From Buddleja alternifolia (Eukaryota > Streptophyta > Magnoliopsida > Lamiales > Scrophulariaceae): 64,000 nt of DNA. Positions 35,299-48,066 of the stretch are shown one piece after another (position 1 is the first letter of the stretch; each line of letters starts with the position of its first letter). The position numbers and the translations under genes are program-made. The stretch lies in the NCBI GenBank assembly GCA_019426215.1, contig CM033397.1, positions 28,026,480 to 28,090,479 of the forward strand. Reading direction: 5' to 3'. Under the pieces are notes generated by a model. It saw only the letters and a program-made list of their open reading frames with translations, did no database searches and was not told the origin of the DNA.

Positions 35299-35766
35299 TC
35301 AATCCTTTGCATCATCAGCTAAGGAGAATGGAAAATCTCTCAATTTAATCTGCTCCTCGGACACTCCAGTTGGTCTCATGCTTGAACAAACAACATGAAA
35401 CTCCTTCAGATGTTTATTTGGATCCTCTCCTGCAAGACCACGAAATTTAGGTAATAAGTGAATCAATCCAGATTTCAATTCAAAAGCAACATCTAAAGTA
35501 GCGTATTCAATGCATAAAGGTTGTTGATTAAAATTTGGAGCAGCCAACTCCTTTAGAGTCCTATTGTTGGCTGCCATGACTTCCTCTTCGTCTGAATCAC
35601 TTGAAAACAGGTGCAGAGATTCGGTGCTTCCCTTTGGAGAAGGGATTGACTCTTCAGGTATTGAGTTTTGCTCTTCAATTGCCCGTTTAGCCTCTCTTCT
35701 TAATCTGTGGAACGTTCTTTCAATCTCTGGATCAATTTCCTGGCTCTTAGAGGTCATAAAACACAA
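35299..35766 (-). pseudogene. Athila-1 Gag N-terminal part, ended by one TGA
   Basis: 155 codons rich in acidic and serine residues (EEESIPS-like, SDSDEEEVMAANN), then the Gag core (FRGLAGEDPNKHLKEFH). It ends at TGA (complement of 35299-35301) right where the family has tryptophan (DAKDW). The following codons continue in the same frame into the 1005-codon ORF. A single TGG to TGA change would explain it. Confidence 0.85.
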
Positions 35767-36099
35767 AAACTAACAAGGTAAAGTATAGAAATATCGAAAA
35801 CAAATAAAAATAAAACTTAAAAACCGACTGAAAACACAAAAACGCAAAAAAACAACTAGTAAACGATGGAATTTGGGCCCGAGAGGCTGGTGCTCAGCAT
35901 ACTAATGTATGCTGAGTTGTTTTTAAAACGACGTTTCCTTCAAAATTGATATAGAGTTCGTGGCCGAATTCGAAAAACAGTGTTTTTTTTTTTCAATGCA
36001 CAAACTAGTCAATAAAACTTAAAACTAAGAAATATATAAATCTAACAGCCTATATATATTACAATAATAATTAGAATAAAATAAGATTTTGACCGAAAA

Positions 36100-36126
36100 C
36101 CAATCCCCGGCAACGGCGCCAAAATT
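36100..36126 (-). promoter_or_regulatory. Athila-1 primer binding site (tRNA-Asp type)
   Basis: On the minus strand the sequence TTTTGGCGCCGTTGCCGGGG follows the LTR end directly. TGGCGCCGTTGCCGGGGA is the tRNA-Asp complement commonly used by Athila elements. Confidence 0.8.
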
Positions 36127-37644
36127 TGGTACGTGTCGAATGCACCAAAATATAATTACTGTTCTTACAAGAATTTGTAGTACTCGTAAGTCCAGGTCGA
36201 ACCCTAGAGATTGGTTGATCAAAATAATATTCAATGGGGAGGTTTGTTTGATGAATTAATAATGACAGGAATTAAATAGGAAGTTCAATAAATGTAAAGC
36301 ATCGATTCAAGGATAGTTCGTTCTTCAATTCAAGTTGATCATAGACACCTAAAATACTATCTATTCTTTGATTACTTAGCCAAGAACATAAATAACCAGC
36401 TATTTATATCCCTATTAACTTTCGTATATCATTAACCAAAGCCCAGCACCCGGTTAAATTCTTATTATCAACTGACTCGGTATTAGCAATCCTAATCATG
36501 TTAATAATAGCATAACGAATTAGAAGCGACTAAGGATAAACAATAGTTTAAGCAAGCGCCAACTATTTAATTTACTCTAATGTTTCCCTTAGGTTATCAA
36601 CGAAAATTGGGATCCTAATCATGAAAACCTAATTGCTACATGCACAAATCAAACATAACAATTACGGATTATGAAGATTTGTTAGCAATAGATTGTAATA
36701 GATAATCAACTAATGTGCACCTTAGATTATTATCTAAACAAGCATGAACATTAAGAATAAGAAACAAAAGATAATCAAACCGTAGATAGATAGATGAAGC
36801 TCCGTGTCTCACAACATGTGAATCAAAATGAACTCCCTTGAATCGAAATAAAAACTTAGCTACTCATAATTGTAAGCATAAAACTTGAAAATACTATTTT
36901 TTTCTAACTCTCTTCTCTTTGTTTTCTTCTTGTTTTTTTTATTCTTCTTCAACTCTTGCAAGACATATATATAGGCAATGAAAAGATGACATAATCATAG
37001 AGAGAATATATTCCCTCTTCCTTTATCAAGACATGAAGAATATATTCTTCCCTTTAACATCAAAGCATGAAGAATATATTCTTCCCTTTAACATCAAAGC
37101 ATGAAGAATATATTCTTCCCTTTAACATCAAAGCATGGAGAATATAGTCTTCTCTTTAACATCTGATTTGTCACCTCTAATTCATCGAATCTGACTTTGC
37201 GTCCTTCTAGACATTTGTAGCTATATGTGTTAGCTTTCATTTCCAACTGGCCTTGACTGAATCCAAGACACATAACTCTAGTTATGAATTTTTCACCAAA
37301 GCTGCGCATTCCAGTCCAGTCCAGAACAGAAATCTTCATTAAATTCTTCAACACTTTCGAGCCCTTTAACGTCCGAACTGGGTCTGGACTTCTTCATAAG
37401 AAATATAGGCCTTTGTCTTAGCTTTCCAACTAGATAAAATTCAATAGAAACTAATGTTTGCATCTCCAGATATATTAATATATCCGAAACATCGCCAAAT
37501 CTGTCATTTTGATTGAAATTGATATTTTGCACTTCAACTCTTGCCCAAATCACAAAATGAGATAAAATCAGTTCCAATGGCCATATAATCACAATAAAAT
37601 GCTAAAGATAGAGGTAATAAAATATATAAATATTGCACTTATCA
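36127..37644 (-). repeat. Athila-1 5' LTR (right), 1518 bp
   Basis: Nearly identical to 29494-31012; differences seen by eye include single-base changes near 36165, 36422, 37180 and 37372 and one 1-bp indel near 36485. Right flank is the CCAGG target duplication. Confidence 0.95.
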
Positions 37645-37649
37645 CCAGG

Positions 37650-38092
37650 CCACACAGCCTGGCCTGCTGCGCGTGCCGGTGTGGCGGTGTGGCCGGATGC
37701 CCACCATGTGCTCGGGGCTTCTTTTGTTTTAATTAATTAACCAAATTGATTAGACAAATTAATTCATTAGTTTATTTCTAAAGAAAATTAATTAATAATT
37801 AATCTCATCTTTAAAATTAATTATTTCATCTAATGAATAATTAATTATTTAATTTATCCAATAAATTAAAAACTTCTAGAAGAAAAATAGAAACTCCTTT
37901 TTCATTTTTCTTTATCAATCCTTTAGCGCGACTCTTTAGGTTCGTTTCATTTTGGCAATGAGAAAATCGAATGATTCGATTATTCCACAACCTTCCAATC
38001 TTAAATACCGTATAAGTATAAACCCTTTGTTCACGTACCCCAGTCAAGTGAGAGTCATGATTATGTCAAACTCACTGGACTTGACCACATAT

Positions 38093-38130
<38 letters not shown>

Positions 38131-38536
38131 GAGATCATTGAGATCGATTTAGTGCCTCACATAATCATCTCTTTTTGCTTTGGCCAAAGACTTTGATATC
38201 TATTTATCTATAATCACATAGGGTACTTTCTCATTCATTTATGAGAGAACAAATCCCAAGTTAGATATCAGCTAAGACAACCATTCCATCAAGCCGCATT
38301 CCGAGGTCGACCCCACCAACGGGTGAAATGGGTCTAACTACTCTAGTGAAATACTTGACGTCACAAGTGCATTTTCAGCCTAATACTTCAAGTCAAAGGT
38401 TCAATTATACCTATTACGCATAATTAGTTTTGTCATTGACAGTCACAGAGTGAAAACCCATGTGAGAGAACCGATGCAAGTCGTGTTCGAGCATATTAGT
38501 TCCACTGATGTGCCTACAATCTTAAGCTCCCACCAT
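37650..38536 (-). repeat. copia-1 5' LTR, partial
   Basis: From about 37700 (atgtgctcggggcttctttt) it matches the left LTR from 22528 on, but lacks several internal blocks and ends abruptly at cttaagctccca (38521-38533). The left LTR goes on for some 330 bp more. A (TAA)n run is inserted at 38095-38129. Confidence 0.8.
38095..38129. repeat. (TAA)n microsatellite
   Basis: About eleven copies of TAA inside the partial copia-1 LTR; the left LTR has only TTATAATAATAC at this place. Confidence 0.95.
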
Positions 38537-38537
38537 A

Positions 38538-38986
38538 GAATCTGCACAACATTGCTTCAGTTGTGTAGCAATTTTTTCATAATCTTAAGATGCATCAGAG
38601 ATGGCAAACATCTTCTGAATGGTGGTAAATGGTTGAAAGTATTTTTTATATTTCACACCACTAGGAAGAACTTGTAGTCTTTGGGCTTTATGATATAAGT
38701 CAAAGCCAATGATAAGATCTCTTCCATGGAGCTTACTTCCGATTGCTTCTATCCAAACAATACAATTTGGAAAGAATATGATGTCAATGGGCTTCTTGAT
38801 GATAAAAGAAGTGGAGAACTATTCTCCATCAGCCGCTTAAAAATACTCGTAATGATGTTTTCATGCTTCTTTTGTAGAATCTCAGGGTTGAGCATTGTTC
38901 TCATTGCTCCTGAATCCATGAATCCAATTGCTTTAATCGGCATATCATACGTTGATCGGAGTATTCGGACCTCAACATGTAGTGAG
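38538..38986 (-). mobile_element. EPRV_2, segment b: protease region
   Basis: Minus-strand homologue of EPRV_1 about 16290-16742. It includes the protease segment in minus frame 38943-38749, where the active-site area reads GFMDSGAMRTML (D-S-G). It begins at a copia-1 junction on the left and ends at the 5-bp target GTGAG (38982-38986) of LTR-X. Confidence 0.82.
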
Positions 38987-40991
38987 TGATAGACTTAGTG
39001 CCCGGCGCGCTAATTATTTAGGCGCCATTCTCGAAATACTCTATGACAATCTTACTATAATAAGTCAAAACCTATTACGGCATTCTTTGTTCTTAAATTG
39101 TTATTATATGCTTAGAACGAAGTTCCTTGAATCACACATGACTATGGGACATTATCGGACATCGGGAATGACAATGATGGAATATGTCTCTAAGGTCGTA
39201 ATTCTTAAAAGGTTCCAAGACTAAGATGGGTCTGTCAAGATAAGAGATATTGACAAAGACTCAAAAGACTTGCTTGTGTACATAATTCTTAGAAAACGTG
39301 CCTCGTTCCATAAGCATAGATGTACACGGGGGGTACTCATTTGGATAATGAGTGAACTGAACAACCCCGCCAGGAAATTCCTAAAATGATTATCGAATAT
39401 GGAATTTCCTATAATCACGTAGGCATAAGAGCAATCCTTAAGCACCTGAGGTTCCATTGTCACTTTGAGCATAGTCGATTATACTTTGACTTATCTCATG
39501 ATACCATCGCGAGTCGTCATATGGGATATCTTGGGTATAGTATGATTATGTGTCGAGGTACATGAGAGACCAAGATGGGATCCATCACTGATTTAGCAAA
39601 TCAGACATTTCCTATGTATTGCTTATTGAATCAATTCAAGGAATCTTTGGCCAAAATATGGCAATCAAAAGAGCCGGAGTATCTCCTCGTTTGGATTGCA
39701 TGAATCGATATCATGCAATAAATGAGACATAGTGATTAGGTCGTAAGAGTTTCGACTAAGGCATTACTTGAGATACCAATTCGGAAAATTTGATGGAGGG
39801 ATCTTACTTATGCGAGGATCGTTATTATGATAGGTTGAGTATCTTGACATTGTTTGTGTCTAGGTCTTCGAAGCACATTGCTAGACAGTAACCTCGATTT
39901 GTAGGTATCATGATATTATTGGTGATAATTCATGATCGGATTAAATCAAGGAAAATTTAATCTAGTACTTTTCTAAATATAGAAAGGTACAAGGGCACTT
40001 TTGGAAAGTGTACTTACTACTAAAACATGAATGAGCCTAAGGGGTCACACACTAACTCCTGAGGTTCCTGCTTAAAAGATATGCTTAATCGACGTTGGAA
40101 GTTGAGGTGAGATTAAGAAAGTCTAGCACTTACCTAAAGAGGAATATTAATTAATTGGTTGGAGATCAATTAATTAGACTATTTAATTAATCAAGTAATA
40201 TTAATCAATTAATGGACTAGGAAAAGTCCAAGGGTTTTATTTAATTAGTAGAGGAAGTCAAAAATTTAATAGAATTAAAAGAAATAATTGGGTAATAATA
40301 ATTAAGGTTGGACTTTAATTATTATGGAATATTTAATTAAATAGTTGGACTATTTAATTAAATAAGGAGTCGAAAATTAAATAAAGTTGGATAAAAATTT
40401 CGGATACCAAGTGTAAGAGGGGGCGAGGGGGCGAACGAAATAAGAGAGAGGATTTAACTCATCTCCAAGTCTTGATGAAGTTGGAATTAAGGAAATATTT
40501 TAGGAGAGAAAAAAGGGAACAAGTTAGCATGCAAGCTAAGTTCCTTAATTTTTGGAAACTCCTTAATAGAGTTTGATTAGGAATAGATGAAAGTCAAATC
40601 TTGGAGATTTTATTTCATCTTAACTTCCAATCAAATTAAACCTAGGAGTCTCTCTATAAATATTTGTGTTAAGAAAAATATACGCACACATTTTAGTGTG
40701 AATTTTCGTCCACCAAGAGAGAAAAATTTGTCTTCTATTTTTTCAAGTAAAACTCGCCCCTCACCCAATATTTCTTGATAAGGTTTTGCTCATGTGTTGA
40801 GACTAACCTTTCACATATATTCCTACCTTCATTTATAAGCTTAGATTAGATTTAAAATAATTATATAGGCTAGCACCACATATATAATTATTGGCAATTA
40901 TACGGAGGTGTGCATACATCTAAGAGACGAAACAATTGGATCGCTTAAAGAGACAAGGAACAAATCAGAGCTTGCATTTTTCAAAAGGGGC

Positions 40992-42496
40992 TGGTGGTCC
41001 CAAGTGGCATACGAAAGGGTCTAGAAGGGGCGGGGGGGTTGAATAGACCCTGAAGTCTTTTCCGACTTCACAAATTTTCGTATCACTTTAGAAATTTGAA
41101 CGCTTGGAAAGCTGAGCGCTTGGGTCAGACGCTTCAGAGTAGTTAACTTAGACTTAGTGATTTCAGCAGTTTACCAAAGTAGGGCAACACTTAGATCGCT
41201 TAATCAGGGTTAGCACAGCGGAAATAATGTTTAGCGTTCTTTTAGATAAATTAATCGCTTTGCAATTTTATTTATCTTTTTCAGAATAATATAATGTGAT
41301 GAATATAAGACAATAAAATATAAATGACACAATAATTTGTAAGGTTCACTAGGTGATGTAATCCCAGCTACATCCTTCTTCTCCTTTTCACTTGGAGGAA
41401 TTTACTATGATGATTATCAAAGAGTCACACAGAAACTTCTACAAAATAGTAATGGATGAAAATGATCTTGGGCTCCTTGATCACACAGACTTCAGCACCA
41501 ATGAAGATCGTCTTCTTCAAGCTTCTCTCACTCAGAAATACTGCCTGAAAGATTTCAACAACTTTTCTCACTCAGATGAAAGGTTGAGGTTTGTCACTAG
41601 GGTTTGTTTGTTTTAGAGAAGATCAAACAACTTGGAATATCTCAGTTGGAGTTTGAATTTCTTCTTTGGAAGATATTTGTGACTGTCTGGAATGTAGATA
41701 GAAAGCTTGAAAGGTTTTGGCTATGGGGTTTCTAAGCTTTTTCCAGAAAGAATGTACGTAAGATTTTTGGCAATAATTTCTCGTATATTCTCGTTGTTGT
41801 ATTTAGGGTTTTCTGGAGTAAGGTATTTATAGGCAATTTCTTGGGATCTGTCCGTTGGACTCATGTAGAAGCGTGTCTTTCACGTGGCGCGTGATCATAC
41901 CTAAAGTCTGACATTCCTGAAAATTCGCTGAATCCGATTGGACGGGAGCAGCTAAAGCTCTGAAATTTCTGACAGTCTGGTCAAAAGGTGGCTTGTCCAC
42001 AAGTCACAGTAGCTTATCACATTTAATGCTCTTATCAAGCATTTCATACAATTTGAATTTATTTCCCGTTGGAAATAAATGTCCGTTGAATGATTGCATT
42101 TAAGTCCTTCATGACTTGAGGATTTATTTCAGGTGAATCTTACATCCATCGCTTGAGACAAATTGAGCGCTTGATCCATATATCCTGAAATGGTCTTTTA
42201 GCATTTGACAGGCGCTAAGAAGAAAATCTTTATCTCTGGTTGACTTCAGACGCTGGTCTTCAACTTCTTCTCTAATAGACTCACCTAGAATTCTACAAGC
42301 GATTCAGTCACTAAGACTTAGTCTAAAATCTATGAAGATAAAAAATTACAAGCCTAAACAAAATAGAAATAATAATTTACAAACTTTTAAACGCTTAAAC
42401 AACAATCTATTAAAAACGGAAAGCTTATATTTTTGGGTTCTAACATTGAATCCTATCTTGTCATCATCAAAACATCTAACATGAAATTTCCTAACA
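40992..42496 (-). repeat. copia-2 3' LTR (left), 1505 bp
   Basis: Begins TGGTGGTCCCAAG and ends TTTCCTAACA in plus sense. Minus-strand purine tract lies at 42497-42511. A 74-codon plus frame (41392-41616) inside it recurs in the other LTR, which reflects LTR identity and not a gene. Confidence 0.92.
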
Positions 42497-42734
42497 ATTT
42501 CCCCCTTTTTGATGATGTCAAGACTTGTAACTCTTTTATAATTTAAGAGTTACTTAAAAAGAAAAGGCCCAAAGGAATATAAGTCAGCGTTTGAAAAGTT
42601 AGTAAAGTTAGTTAAAGTTAGGTTGGCTTCAACAAGTTGTTTCAGCGATAAATCATTCATATATATTGAAAGAATAAAGCATACATGATTTATGCTGAAA
42701 ATAATAAGAAAGAAATAAAATACACAAAAAAAAA

Positions 42735-45700
42735 TTATTTCTTCTGTCGCTTTGCTCTTTCTTCGCCTTGGAGAACTTCTAACGCTAACTCTTTCAAGAG
42801 TCGATCAATGTTGATCATGGTTGTATGCTGGACTTCATCATAGTCATGTCTGCGGAGTCTGGCGCTTTCATTTATCTCTAACAACCTTTCCGTCCAATCC
42901 CTTGGTGGAATGCCAAGTTCACGAATCAGATCATAATATATATCTCTTTGACGGTCATTTGACGGTCTCCAATTTACAGGTCGTTGTAGCGGTCCGGCAT
43001 AAGCATGAAATCCCATACTTTCTAAGAAGTCAGGGTCCAATTGAGGAAGAGCGTACTTTCCGAGATAATACCTTGGCTTTCTTTTCTTGGATAGCATTTT
43101 CTTAATGCTTACTAGTTCATCGAACATTGAACGCCAATGTTTATTATCCGTCTTAGAAATCGCTTTGGACTTTTCTTTACTTTCCCCCTTCTTGACTTCA
43201 TCAAGGGAGTTCTTTAGATCAGCGACATCTTGGCGCAAAAGTCTAACTTCTTCGACTAGAAGAGCAATTTGCTGGGCGACACTCTGAGCGACGGCATCCG
43301 ATGAAGTGTGTCTTTCAGCATCAGTTGAAGCACTCTGAGCTAAGTGACGATTGAAGTCAGAGGAGAGATCAGCGATAAGAGGGGACATGCTATTTGTGAT
43401 AGCAATAGTGCTTTTATTTGAAGCGTTGGCAATGTCTTGGCTCCATGTATCAGACACTAGGCGAATCTGTCTATCAGTAGTCTCAGAAATCTTGGATCAG
43501 GAACCTTCGATGTGGGTAAGCGAGTTCCGTACTGCCGTTCTGAAATCTCGGGCCTCTAAATCACTATCTGAATCTGAATCCGAAGAAGGACGCTCTGGGG
43601 ACGGGAGAAGTCCGTAAGAACTTGAAAACTGCAGCCTTGCCTTTGATCTTATCTCTGATGAGAGGTTCTACAAGTGCTTGAGCAATTTCAGCGTGCACTT
43701 CTTCAATTGCTTGATCCAAGATAGAATCTGCAATCACTGGGGGCTCGACTACTGGGGCGCTAGAAGAATCTGGCAAGGAAGCCTCAGGATTTTGAGCGAC
43801 TTCCGCAGTAGGAGCAGAGTCTTCTTCCATTATTTAAATTTGGGGAGGAGAAGGTTCTCTAATGCCAATGACCCAAAGGGGGCCAAGGGCTTCCATTACA
43901 TACCGGGGACTGATCAGGCTGGATTGTGGTATAAAGAATATAGCGTCTTCACGCTCTTCGGTACTTAGTGCAAGTTGCATACCTTCCGGTAAAGCAATCC
44001 CTGAAGTATATCTGTTGAAAAAGTCCAAAATCAACGGCATGAGCGCTTGAGCTGCATCTTGGTCCACTGGCCTAATCAACGAGATCATCTTGGCCACTTG
44101 AATGTTTGATTCAGTAAAGAGCACGGGGTGAAGAGTATATCCTCTGAAATTGTAACACCCGGAAAAGTGATTGAAACTGTTGTCCAGCGCTTGGGCATTT
44201 TCAAACACTGCTCTCATATCTCTATGAAACTCAGCAAACTCAGCGTGTTCTGTTGAAACATCAACACGAATCTGACTCTGACCGGGAAGAATTGGCTGTT
44301 TACTTGACGAAGTGTCTTCGTTTAGGTCAGGAAAGATTCTTTGAACAAAGTCTGCACAAGGATGCAAGACGTAGCGTCCGCCCTAGCTGTATAAGGCGAG
44401 TTGCTGGCGAATGTAGCTTTCGATTGGTTATCTGTATCGTGGCAAAGCGCTAACATTCCCTACAATAATCTGACGCTGTTGAAGCAAAAAGGTTGCATAT
44501 CCTCGGCGTCTGTATTCTATCCCAAACTTGAAAAGAGACGGGTATCTTATAAGTTCTTCTAGGGTATAGAAATGCAGAACAAATTCTTCAGCCCATCTGG
44601 TTGTATTCATCATCCATCGCTTGCCCAGCTTGATAGCTTTAGCTTGATCTTTTCTAGCGGCAAGAAATTTCTCAAAGCGTTCCGTTTCTTCTTCATAATC
44701 CTCAGCCCATAATCTGGCTAGATATTCGCGAGCCTCATCTTCTATCCACGAGTTGACCGGATTTGGACGCTCAGCAACAATAGGTCCTTTTCCTTTCCAT
44801 AACTTAAGTGGATTAGTAGATAAAGCGTTTTGAGGAGAGTTGACGACGAAAGGAAGAGCCGAACATCCTATCTTGTTGAGATCTGCCTCATCTGGATCTT
44901 TGTTCCAATTACCCATGTGGGGGGTTTTTGAAAACAATCTTGTTTTGGCGCAGAGGATAAAAGGACTCTTCTGAGCGACCGGTGAAATTGAATCGCTTCT
45001 CGTCAAATTCTGATCGATTGAACGCTGGTCGACGAACATACTCAAGGCGTGAATGAAGACGCTCTAAACTGTACAGACCTAGATTGGCAAAACACTCGAA
45101 GATCTCAAATTTGTGTGAGTCTGAAAGATCAGGCCGATGGAGAGTTGTTTGAAATTGGATTTCCAACTCGGCAAGCGTTTGAGTGTCACGTTCTCTGGCG
45201 GCATAATAAAATTAAATATCTGAAGAGTATCCGCGCGGGAAGAAATCAATGACATGAGGAGGAGGTCCTGTTGGCGTAGGAACAAAAGCAATAGCTTCTG
45301 TTGGGATAGGGGCCACTTCTATCGACCGCTCAGCGTTTAAAGTTGCTTCACTTGCTGACGAAGTTTCAGCGTCAGGAAGAACTTGTGATGCCTTTTTAGC
45401 GATATCCACAACAGTTGCCATGTCCACGTCTATTTCAACTGGAATCTCCGATAGAGGAGGGGCATCAGCGATTAGTACATCTTGAGGTACATCTTGAGCT
45501 GATACATGTAAGCGATTGAGAAAAGCAAGCAAAAATTTCTACTAAGTAGAAATTACAAACAAAAGACTACATCGCTTACCCTGAGGAATATCATCGACTT
45601 TTTCAGTCGCTTGATCTGTTTCTTGAGCAATTTCCTCAGGCTCCTGGACTTCTTCTTCGGGTTCTAAATCGATAAAAGAAGTTATCGGATCAGCACGAAT

Positions 45701-46514
45701 GGGGATATTTAGTTCTTCAAACGTGTTGAGAACATATTGAATATCTGCTGCCTAAGGTGCTGAAAGAGTTTTTATCCTAGCATTAGAAATTTAGAGACTA
45801 ACGAGGAAAGGATAGGCAAATTTGCTTAGCAAATACTTACCCTGAACATTTGAAAGCCTCTCAGATTGAGTAGCGGCTTGAGGATCTGAGCTGACTTCGG
45901 GAACATCGTCAAAGAAAGAAGCACTAGCTGACTCTCTAAGCGCTGGTTTTGAAGGAGCGCTAGAGGATACTGCGGGAGTAGAAAGAGGAGTACGCCTTCG
46001 TGCAAGCGGTACTTCTTCTTCTACGGCTTCTTCTTCCTCGGGAACGGGAAAGACAAACGCTGGAGTAGGAGATGGAGATTTAGGAGAGGGAGAAGGAGAA
46101 GGGAGCTTTTGTTTCTTTTTGGGGTCCGGCTTCTTCTTCTTAAGTTCAGGCTTTTGTTTCTTTGCGGGCTTGGATGGCTCAGTGACTTTGAGAATGATCT
46201 TTCTCTTAGGTCGCTTGACCACCACTTCTTCTTCTGATGAAGAGGACAATGATGAAGAAGACGCTTGATCTTCATCATCACTGCGAACAACTCCTTTGGC
46301 TGGAAGTCGCTCACGCTGTTCTTTAGGAACCGCTGCTCCGCCGGGTTTTCGCGTGTTAAGAAGCTCGCTTATCATTTTATTTCCATAAAATTTGGTCGCT
46401 GGAATCTTTTTGCCAAAAGATTGCGTATATCCGCAAGCGCAAAGAATACGACTTAGCACAATCCCGTAAGGCTTGGGATTAACAGACTTAGCCATCGCTG
46501 CTTTGAAGTGATTG
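42735..46514 (-). pseudogene. copia-2 additional ORF, C-terminal portion (broken)
   Basis: Minus frames 46531-45791, 45532-45212, 45166-44909, 45045-44428, 44367-43834, 43830-43564 and 43457-42735 follow one another with stops or shifts between them. The first part is proline/lysine/glutamate-rich with acidic runs (SSSSLSSSSEEEVVVKRPKRK) and could be a nuclear or linker region. Later parts show charged, heptad-like stretches (LLVEEVRLLRQDVADLKNSL). No enzymatic motif was seen. It is the continuation of the ORF at 48669-48067 beyond a solo LTR. Function unknown. Confidence 0.6.
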
Positions 46515-46519
46515 AAAAT

Positions 46520-48061
46520 TGTTGGTCCCAAGTGGCATACGAAAGGGTCTAGAAGGGGGGGGGGGTTGAATAGACCCTTAAGTCTTTTTCGACTTAAAAA
46601 AGATTTCGTATTAAACGTATTTGGACGCTTGAAATGATAGGCGCTTGAAGTGAGTGTGACGCTTCACCATAGCGTTCACATAAGATATTTGAGACTTTCT
46701 GAAGCGTCTAATGAAGACTGTTTTATAAAGTTAACTTAGACTTCAGGAATTGAATACTTTGACCTTGTAGGTTAAGCGTTCAGTTCTTTTAATCAGGGTT
46801 AGCACAGCGGAATGATTTTGGAGTCTTCTCTTTGAAAGTTTTAGCGTCACAAGATGTTTCTTAGGTGCTTAGCTTTTGATTGTGTTTTACTTATGCAATG
46901 ATATGATAGATGAATGAAATGACTGAAAAGTAAATAACACAATATTTGTAAGGTTCGTTGGGTGGTGTAATCCCAACTACGTCCTTCTTCTCCTTTGCAC
47001 TTGGAGGCAATCCACTAAAATGATTCTCAAAGAATCACACAGAATCTTCTACAAATTAGGGAGAGATGGATGTCGATGACTTGAGCTCCTTGATCACACA
47101 GATTTCTGCTTCAAATCACTTCAACCCTCTCTTCTTTCACCCAGAAGATGCAAGTATCCAACTTCGACTTCACACAGATCGCGAGGCTTGGATGGGATTT
47201 TCTAAACGGTTTGTTTGATTTTGATGAAGTTCAAACAACTTGGTAATATCTCAGTAGGAATCTAGTTTCTGCAAAAAGAATGTTTGAGATATTTGTTGAC
47301 TGTCTCAGGAATATAAGAAAAGCAATTTGGATGTTTCTTGAAGTTTCTGGCTTTTCTGAGAGTTTAAGGAATGAGATTTTAATGCAACAGCAATTTGGCT
47401 TTGATAAAATTGTTGCTTCTATTTTTGTTTGTTGTTGAAGTCCTATTATAGGTATTCTTGGAGAAAGTGTCCGTTTGACACATGCACTGGCGCGTGTCTC
47501 TCACTTTCGCGAGTGAACAGCTTTTGTCCTTTTTCCTGAAAATCTGCTGCACGAAAGTTGGTGCTGCAGTCTGAGATAGTTGACAGTCCAATAGGGTGGC
47601 TTCTCCGTACGTCTGACATTGCTTATCATATTAAATGCTCTTATCAACATTTAATGCATTTGAAATTAATACCCGTTGGTATTTAATGCTTTGAGAATAT
47701 TTGCATTAAACTCCTTCTGGACTTAGAAGTAAATTCAGGTGAAATCACTTCTGTCCCATAAGGTAACGCTTGATATAGCTGGCCAAAGTGGACGCTTGGA
47801 GACTGTATCTAACTTCTGAGATCAGGCGCTTGAGTCTTCGAACTTTACTACTGATAAACTCACTCAGAAATCATCAGACGCTCAGCCTAAGACTATTTTG
47901 CCTAACACTCTAAAGTAAGATAACAAAGCCTAATAAATCTATTACAAGTCTAATGCTTCAAAGCCTATACAAGTTTTCTACGAAAATAAACTTACAACTT
48001 TTTGGGGTCTAACAAAAATTTAATTGTCATCATCAAAACTTCTAACATGAAATTCCTAACA
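46520..48061 (-). mobile_element. Solo LTR of the copia-2 family inside the additional ORF
   Basis: Starts TGTTGGTCCCAAGTGG and ends ATTCCTAACA, clearly related to the copia-2 LTRs but more diverged from them than they are from each other. Flanks are aaaat (46515-46519) and aaaac (48062-48066), a 5-bp duplication with one mismatch. Across it the additional ORF continues in register (SLYV on one side, FNHFKAAM on the other). Confidence 0.85.
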
Positions 48062-48066
48062 AAAAC

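Larger units (their letters stand above)
29494..37644 (-). mobile_element. Athila-1: non-autonomous Athila-type Ty3/gypsy element, 8.15 kb, recent
   Basis: LTRs at 29494-31012 and 36127-37644 are flanked by a perfect CCAGG duplication (29489-29493 and 37645-37649). On the minus strand come the primer site, Gag, protease, an integrase core and a 1.2-kb non-coding 3' part with a purine-rich tract. Reverse transcriptase and RNase H are absent. The LTRs differ at only about a dozen places by eye over 1.5 kb, so the insertion is young. Gag and protease look like the Athila lineage. Confidence 0.9.
21998..38536 (-). mobile_element. copia-1: Ty1/copia retrotransposon, split by Athila-1 and truncated on the right
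   Basis: Coding is on the minus strand: Gag (27680-26803), protease and integrase (26839-25682), reverse transcriptase (25289-24368), RNase H (24181-23792), then a purine-rich tract and the 3' LTR on the left. PR-INT-RT-RH is the copia order. Athila-1 occupies 29494-37644. To its right 37650-38536 matches left-LTR positions about 22500-23440, so it is a partial 5' LTR whose outer end was deleted. All frames contain stops. The element sits in EPRV_2. Confidence 0.8.

Noticed and set aside
35880..35990. Possible tRNA or small RNA gene in the Athila-1 leader
   Set aside because: No cloverleaf or A/B box pair could be drawn; the region is ordinary retroelement leader.
37650..37700. GC-rich short palindromic stretch to the right of Athila-1, looking like a small separate element
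   Set aside because: Joined to the left of the CCAGG target it continues the same copia-1 sequence (ggtgtggccgg blocks on both sides), so it is simply the split target.
41392..41616. 74-codon plus-strand frame repeated nearly unchanged at 55973-56197
   Set aside because: It is shared only because both lie in the two LTRs of copia-2; the third LTR (46520-48061) does not keep it open.
43678..43968. Plus-strand frames across the additional ORF of copia-2
   Set aside because: Shadows of the minus-strand ORF, no motif of their own.
45534..45554. Perfect hairpin aatttctactaagtagaaat(t), which resembles the start of a Cas12a CRISPR repeat
   Set aside because: It occurs once, in plant retroelement DNA, without spaced copies or cas genes. 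The likeness is chance.
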